From NCBI GenBank assembly GCA_011316305.1, contig SAUG01000201.1, positions 1 to 35,622 of the forward strand: a DNA stretch of 35,622 bases, written 5' to 3'. Positions 31,824-35,622 of this stretch are shown piece after piece. The DNA comes from Rusavskia elegans. Lineage: Eukaryota > Ascomycota > Lecanoromycetes > Teloschistales > Teloschistaceae. Numbering within the stretch: position 1 is the stretch's first letter; each line of letters starts with the position of its first letter. Made by a program: the position numbers and the translations under genes. The notes below the pieces were generated by a model. That model searched no databases. It had not been told where the DNA came from and saw nothing but the letters and a program-made list of their open reading frames with translations.

Positions 31824-32336
31824 TGTTATAGAGCTACCTGGAGGGCCTGGTATCTCCAAGGGTTGGTTGGACTTATTAATATATCTATAAACGAAGGTAT
31901 AACGGGTAATTATTTTAAGTTAATATAAAAATAAGTTAGTCTAATTACTAGAATAGTATATAGCGATAACTAATAAATTAAATACAAGCTATAAAGGCGT
32001 CGAATTCGAAATCTATATAGATAATAAGATTTTCCTTTCTTTAGGTACCTTACTCGCTAAGATAACTAAGATACCTTTCCTTAGGTACTTTACTTACTAA
32101 AATAACTAAGATACCTCTCTTCAGGTACCTTATTTACTAAAATAACTAAGATACTTCTCTTCAGGTACCTTATTTACTAAAATAACTAAAATACTTTCCT
32201 TAGGTACCTTATTTACTAAAATAACTAAGATAATAATACCAAGTCCGTCCTACCTATCTAGGCGTAATAAGAAGTTCTAGTATTATACTAAGTACTACCC
32301 CACGTTTCCGAAGTCACGCCGTACGTGCTTATAATA
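31824..32336 (+). mobile_element. Solo LTR, 513 bp, with 5-bp target duplication
   Basis: Begins TGTTATA and ends TATAATA, the inverse TATAACA with one C-to-T change. It is flanked on both sides by TATAA (31819-31823 and 32337-32341). A TG...CA-type terminus and a 5-bp duplication are the hallmarks of an LTR, and absence of internal coding sequence indicates a solo LTR left by recombination. It carries five copies of a 40-bp repeat. Confidence 0.8.
32041..32235 (+). repeat. 40-bp tandem repeat, about five copies
   Basis: Units begin TTAGGTACCTTA or TCAGGTACCTTA at 32041, 32081, 32121, 32161 and 32200, each followed by a CTAAAATAACTAAGATAC-like segment. The array is inside the solo LTR. Confidence 0.85.
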
Positions 32337-32789
32337 TATAATTACTGAATACTATTCCGTTTCTCTTTTATAATTACCTATATAACGAAAATACCTCGTA
32401 ATATTATAATTTTACCTTTACGGCTATACGCAATTAGTAATAATAATCTACGCTAGAATTCCTTTACTATTTAATAGTTCGAGCTACGTCTACGGCTGTA
32501 GCTAGACTCGAACGCAACGTCTTTTGATATACAAGGACGTTATAGTAGATATAGGCAGCGATATAGATATAGAAAAAATAAAAATAGATAATAGATAATA
32601 GCTTCGATAATTATTAATAGTAAAACGATATCGGAAACGTAATATATATAGCTATTTATATTTAGATAAAATAGTTATATTAAAAAAAGTATCCGTTTAT
32701 ACGGGTCTCGAATGTTAACGCGGCGCTTTAGAGTATATAGCGGCGAAGGGTGTATTTTTAGCGAGACTTTAAATATATATAATACAGTC

Positions 32790-33075
32790 TTGGCAGTATA
32801 TCGTCAGCTGGAGGATCGATTCTGATTCGTTGAGAGCTAGCTGCTCCGCGGCTAATTCTTCCGACGTGAGGGCTAGGGCTAACCCCTTTTACCGCTGCCA
32901 CTTGTCCGAGGAGTTTCTCCATCCTCAAAACTCAGACGCTGACTCCAAAACTGTAGATTGAGAAGACATTCACGACGCTCTGTTTGAGTCATCTCCAATC
33001 TTCCTATCGGCACGCTCGTCGCCATCTTCCATGCGGCCTGAAGCGTAAGGACCAATATCCCGAAGACCATACAGG
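32790..33075 (-). pseudogene. Possible decayed coding segment, family unknown
   Basis: Base composition becomes normal here. One minus-strand frame stays open except for three stops (TGA, TGA, TAA), each one C-to-T step from CGA or CAA. Between the stops it encodes plausible protein, such as GLALALTSEELAAEQLALNE. No family is recognised. A shorter stop-free frame of 63 codons overlaps at 32879-33070 in another phase and looks less natural. Confidence 0.3.
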
Positions 33076-33713
33076 TAGCGGGACTTAAGCAGGGCTCTTA
33101 ATTCATTAGATGAGCCCTGAGTGCGTCATATGGCTACCCCTCAGAGCCTAGTATAGCAGACTTGATATAAAGTATCCCTTGGTCTGTCTGCGTATTTTCC
33201 CAGCGTCGTCGTGGGTCTGATGGCTTTTACCCAACACCTCGCCTGTCAAGTAAAGAATCTTTCTTCATCCACTATAGTAGATAGACCAGGAAATCGATGG
33301 TCCGACATCCCAGATCGGAGTATCGAGGCAATTACTTGCTTCTCCCCGCGTCAATGATCAATTTATCGATGGCCTACTCTGAACTTGCGATACCAAAGTC
33401 ACAATAACGGAAGGCACGAAGGGAGCATGTCGTCTGTTGGTTGGTGTGATACGCTCTTATAATTCCTGTAAGCACTACTAGTATTCATTTATATAAGTTC
33501 GTCCTTGCTCCAGCTTCCATCTACGGGAAGCCGGATATTAACTTCGTCAGCATTAGTTATCAGGAGCTTGCTTACATCAATCAATCTGATCCTTCCTTCA
33601 AGCTCTTGCGCATCTTCTTGGCTCTGTTGTGGATACGTCGATGTTTCCCACCAGCCGTCAGCTTATACCACCAATACATGTTGGCGTTCCAGGATGAACA
33701 GAGTCCCCGCAAC
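33076..33713. other. Intergenic, 5' region of the BTB pseudogene
   Basis: No gene is supported. A TATATAAG sequence near 33490 is a TATA-like element about 220 bp before the BTB ATG. Open frames in 33505-33837 overlap the pseudogene start and have no domain content. Confidence 0.4.
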
Positions 33714-34493
33714 ATGGCAACAGTCCAAAACGGCCAAAATCATCAACCCATGCCAACAGCAGATTACGAAAAGAATTACCGCGGTGTCGCGTCCCCAAGA
33801 CTCATGCGACTGTGAGTCAAGGCTTCCCCACCCCTGAAAAAAGCTGAACGAGACCCCAAGACTGCAAGGTCCCGAAATAATCACCGTCCGTGTCACAGGT
33901 AGCGACAAGAGAGAATCTTAGACTCTGCATCGAAAGCTCCTCACGTACCACTCACCTTTCTTCGAACTCAACTTGGGCAGACATTTCCTCCAAATCGACC
34001 TCAACACATATGATCTCCACGACGATTGCCCAGCCGCTTTCCCGCTGTTCGTCCAATAGCTCTACACTGGCGAGCCAGAAGTATATCCTGATAGGCTACC
34101 GGCTCTTGCTGTATCGCATGGGTGCTGGGCGAGAAGCTCGAATATCCGGCTTTCCAAGATCGCCTCATGTGCCAATTGATTGCATGGCACAAAGGTAACT
34201 TTATAGATGAAAACGTGATGCGATTCATATACAGGATCAGTCGGTCGGGGTCGAAGCTAAGGATATTTGCGGTGGATCAGGTCTATTGGGATACTGGGTG
34301 TGAGCGCAAGAACGGAGATGAGCATGTTGGAGCTGCGGCGGCTATGGCTGTGAGGGATTTCAATAAGGATCTTTTGACGAGGCTGTTGGAGTGTGATAAG
34401 GACGCTGAGATCCCGTCGGATAATGGATCGCGTTATTTGAAGGTACTGGACCATGACAACTGCAAAGTGGAACTAGGTGGAGAAGACTTTTGA
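33714..34493 (+). pseudogene. BTB/POZ-domain protein, broken
   Basis: BTB proteins bind partners, often cullin-3, and are numerous in filamentous fungi. Exon 1 is 33714-33811. A 49-bp intron (33812-33860, GTGAGT, branch CTGAAC, AAG) leads into a BTB fold: IITVRVTGSDKRES, LHRKLLTYHSPFFELNLG, LYTGEPEVYPDRLPALA, AWVLGEKLEYPAFQDRL. The frame is cut by an in-frame TAG at 33919-33921 (one C-to-T step from CAG), another at 34057-34059 (where Trp TGG is likely), and a frame change of one missing base between about 34105 and 34120. Frame then runs to TGA at 34493. Otherwise well preserved, so the loss looks recent. Confidence 0.8.
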
Positions 34494-34608
34494 ATCGTGG
34501 AGCTTCGCAGGGTTTCGTTGTCTTGCCAAAGGTGGTATCGGATGAATTTGATACAAACGAGAGGTCCTGTGAACGGAATTGGATAGATAAATTTTATCCG
34601 TGTGGGCA

Positions 34609-35559
34609 TCAACAAAGACGAATTGTTTGCCACTCTGTGTCCGCAGTTACAGCTTCTCCATCCATGATACCGTGAACGTAGCATCTACCAACAAGTCGAT
34701 AGCTAGGATGCTGATGATGATCTTGTTGTTGTCCACTCTCGGTAGCTAACTCATGGCACGGGCGGAGAAGTATTGGTAGTTGGCTTCCGATTGCGATAAA
34801 CACAAGATCGCCTTCCTTCATCGTAGGCGGTCCCGCTGCCAATCGACCCGAACTCGTCACGAACAAGCGTTGCCGTCTCCGCATACGATACTCAACGCCT
34901 CCAGGCAATTCATAGCTATTGGGACGGCGCTTGTGGGAGCTGGTGAAATGGTTCCATTGTCTTAGTAAATCCATAAAGGAAGGAGAGACCCTAAGGAATT
35001 TTGGATCGTCATTCACATACCAATCCCTCGTTAATACCCTAAGGATAACTTCTAAGTCGTCCATGTGGTCTCGGTATTGTTCAATGGCTCTCATCCATTT
35101 CGCGACTGCATCGACAAGATCAATGCCCATTTCTTCGGTAAGCTCACTGACCCCGAATACGCAACTCTCTACCGCAGCCCTGACCAGAAGAGCACCGATG
35201 GCCTTATCACGGTATACTAGCTGGAAAGGGTCTTCGTCCGCAGCATGTGGTAATCCTTCATATTGGCGGTATCCTCGTGCTGCGTTGAACAGTCCAAGGT
35301 TGCGGTCATTCAATGAGCCAGCATTGTCTACACTCCAGTCAATGCACCATGATGGGAGTTGATGTTGGTTCACCGAGCCACAGCAGACTGCCGCATCGAG
35401 GTACTCCAAGCTCGAAGTCGTTTTCAACAATGCGCTGGTAGAGGCGAGGTAGAGTTGTGAGAGAGGCATCTGATAGTCGACTTCAAGGCTATGAGAGGAA
35501 TCTTCCAATAGGCCTAGAAAGCTATAGATATAGTCATGTGGATCGGTAGCTTGGCGGGG
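34609..35559 (-). pseudogene. HET-family protein C-terminal part, truncated by the telomere
   Basis: HET-domain proteins act in fungal self/non-self recognition. The frame is open from the telomere junction (35559) to TGA at 34609. It begins with ATDPHDYIYSFLGLL, matching the DPRDKIYALLGL-type motif that follows the HET domain. It continues with SWCIDWS and ends with a block typical of the C-terminal region (GDLVFIAIGSQLPILLRP, then YRLVGRCYVHGIMDGEA). The N-terminal HET domain, start codon and promoter are missing because TTAGGG repeats start at 35560. The next in-frame ATG is at 35469. About 317 codons remain without internal stops. Almost surely non-functional as a HET trigger. Confidence 0.85.
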
Positions 35560-35622
35560 TTAGGGTTAGGGTTAGGGTTAGGGTTAGGGTTAGGGTTAGG
35601 GTTAGGGTTAGGGTTAGGGTTA
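35560..35622 (+). repeat. Telomere, (TTAGGG)10.5
   Basis: Uninterrupted TTAGGG repeats, 63 bases, G-rich strand running 5'-3' to the end of the window, as expected at a right chromosome end. They follow directly on GGCGGGG inside the HET reading frame, with no subtelomeric spacer. Confidence 0.97.

Larger units (their letters stand above)
31622..32550 (+). repeat. Dispersed repeat copy split by a solo LTR
   Basis: The left part (about 31622-31823) matches the foldback arm at 30901. The right part (32342-32550) matches the end of the 259-bp units at 2555-3072, including CGGCTATA, ACGTCTACGG and GGACGTTATA segments. Between them sits a 513-bp insertion. Removing the insertion and one TATAA restores a continuous repeat copy. 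Confidence 0.75.
29231..32790. repeat. RIP-decayed AT-rich subtelomeric repeat block
   Basis: AT-rich, stop-riddled sequence with strong CA/TG depletion. No intact frame. It contains an inverted-repeat foldback, two direct copies of a dispersed repeat, and a solo LTR (listed separately). A shared CGAGGCCTTGC motif at about 29243 and 29526, with an inverse-like match near 29680, suggests further small element remnants. This block separates the gene cluster from the terminal 2.8 kb. Confidence 0.85.

Noticed and set aside
1..35622. CRISPR arrays, bacterial operons, riboswitches, rRNA
   Set aside because: The sequence is eukaryotic (spliceosomal introns, TTAGGG telomere). The tandem repeats lack spacer structure and no rRNA or riboswitch core was seen.

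Overview
This is the right end of a chromosome from a filamentous ascomycete (Pezizomycotina). The last 63 bases (35560-35622) are a TTAGGG telomere array reading outward. The genes have short GT-AG introns, mostly 49-111 bp, with CTRAC-like branch sites. The gene families (LaeA-like methyltransferase, PDR-type ABC transporter, Zn2Cys6 regulator, HET and BTB proteins) are typical of such fungi. Long blocks of AT-rich, almost CpA/TpG-free sequence look like repeat-induced point mutation (RIP). The exact species cannot be read from the sequence.

Layout: 1 to about 3970 is RIP-decayed repeat DNA with a retroelement relic (mutated CCHC zinc knuckle) and a 259-bp tandem repeat. From 4514 to 18451 lie six intact-looking genes: an SDR reductase (-), an unrecognised 480-residue protein (-), a LaeA-like SAM methyltransferase (+), an 11-exon PDR/ABCG transporter (+), a quinone-oxidoreductase-like MDR enzyme (+) and a 2-oxoglutarate/Fe(II) oxygenase (-). 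A 1674-bp Tc1/mariner-like element (19338-21011), with clean inverted repeats and TA target duplication but a RIP-killed transposase, sits 228 bp upstream of the next gene. That gene is a C2HC + Zn2Cys6 transcription factor (+). It is followed by an AMP-forming acyl-CoA ligase-like enzyme (+) and a class II DAHP synthase (+). From about 29230 to 32800 the sequence is again RIP-decayed repeats, including an inverted-repeat foldback and a solo LTR with a 5-bp target duplication. The subtelomere ends with a broken BTB/POZ gene and a HET-family gene whose front half is missing because the telomere begins inside it.

How the genes fit together: the nine genes between the two RIP blocks look like a secondary-metabolite cluster. 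They include tailoring enzymes (SDR, MDR, 2OG oxygenase, methyltransferase), an exporter, a pathway-type regulator, a carboxylate-activating ligase and a dedicated copy of the first shikimate-pathway enzyme. No PKS, NRPS, terpene synthase or prenyltransferase is present. If this is one pathway, the scaffold is probably an aromatic acid from the shikimate route activated by the ligase, or the core enzyme lies outside the window, or the unrecognised protein takes part. The DAHP synthase appears to lack about 30 residues where class II enzymes carry regulatory helices, which would fit a feedback-insensitive, pathway-dedicated copy. Cluster membership and product are inference.
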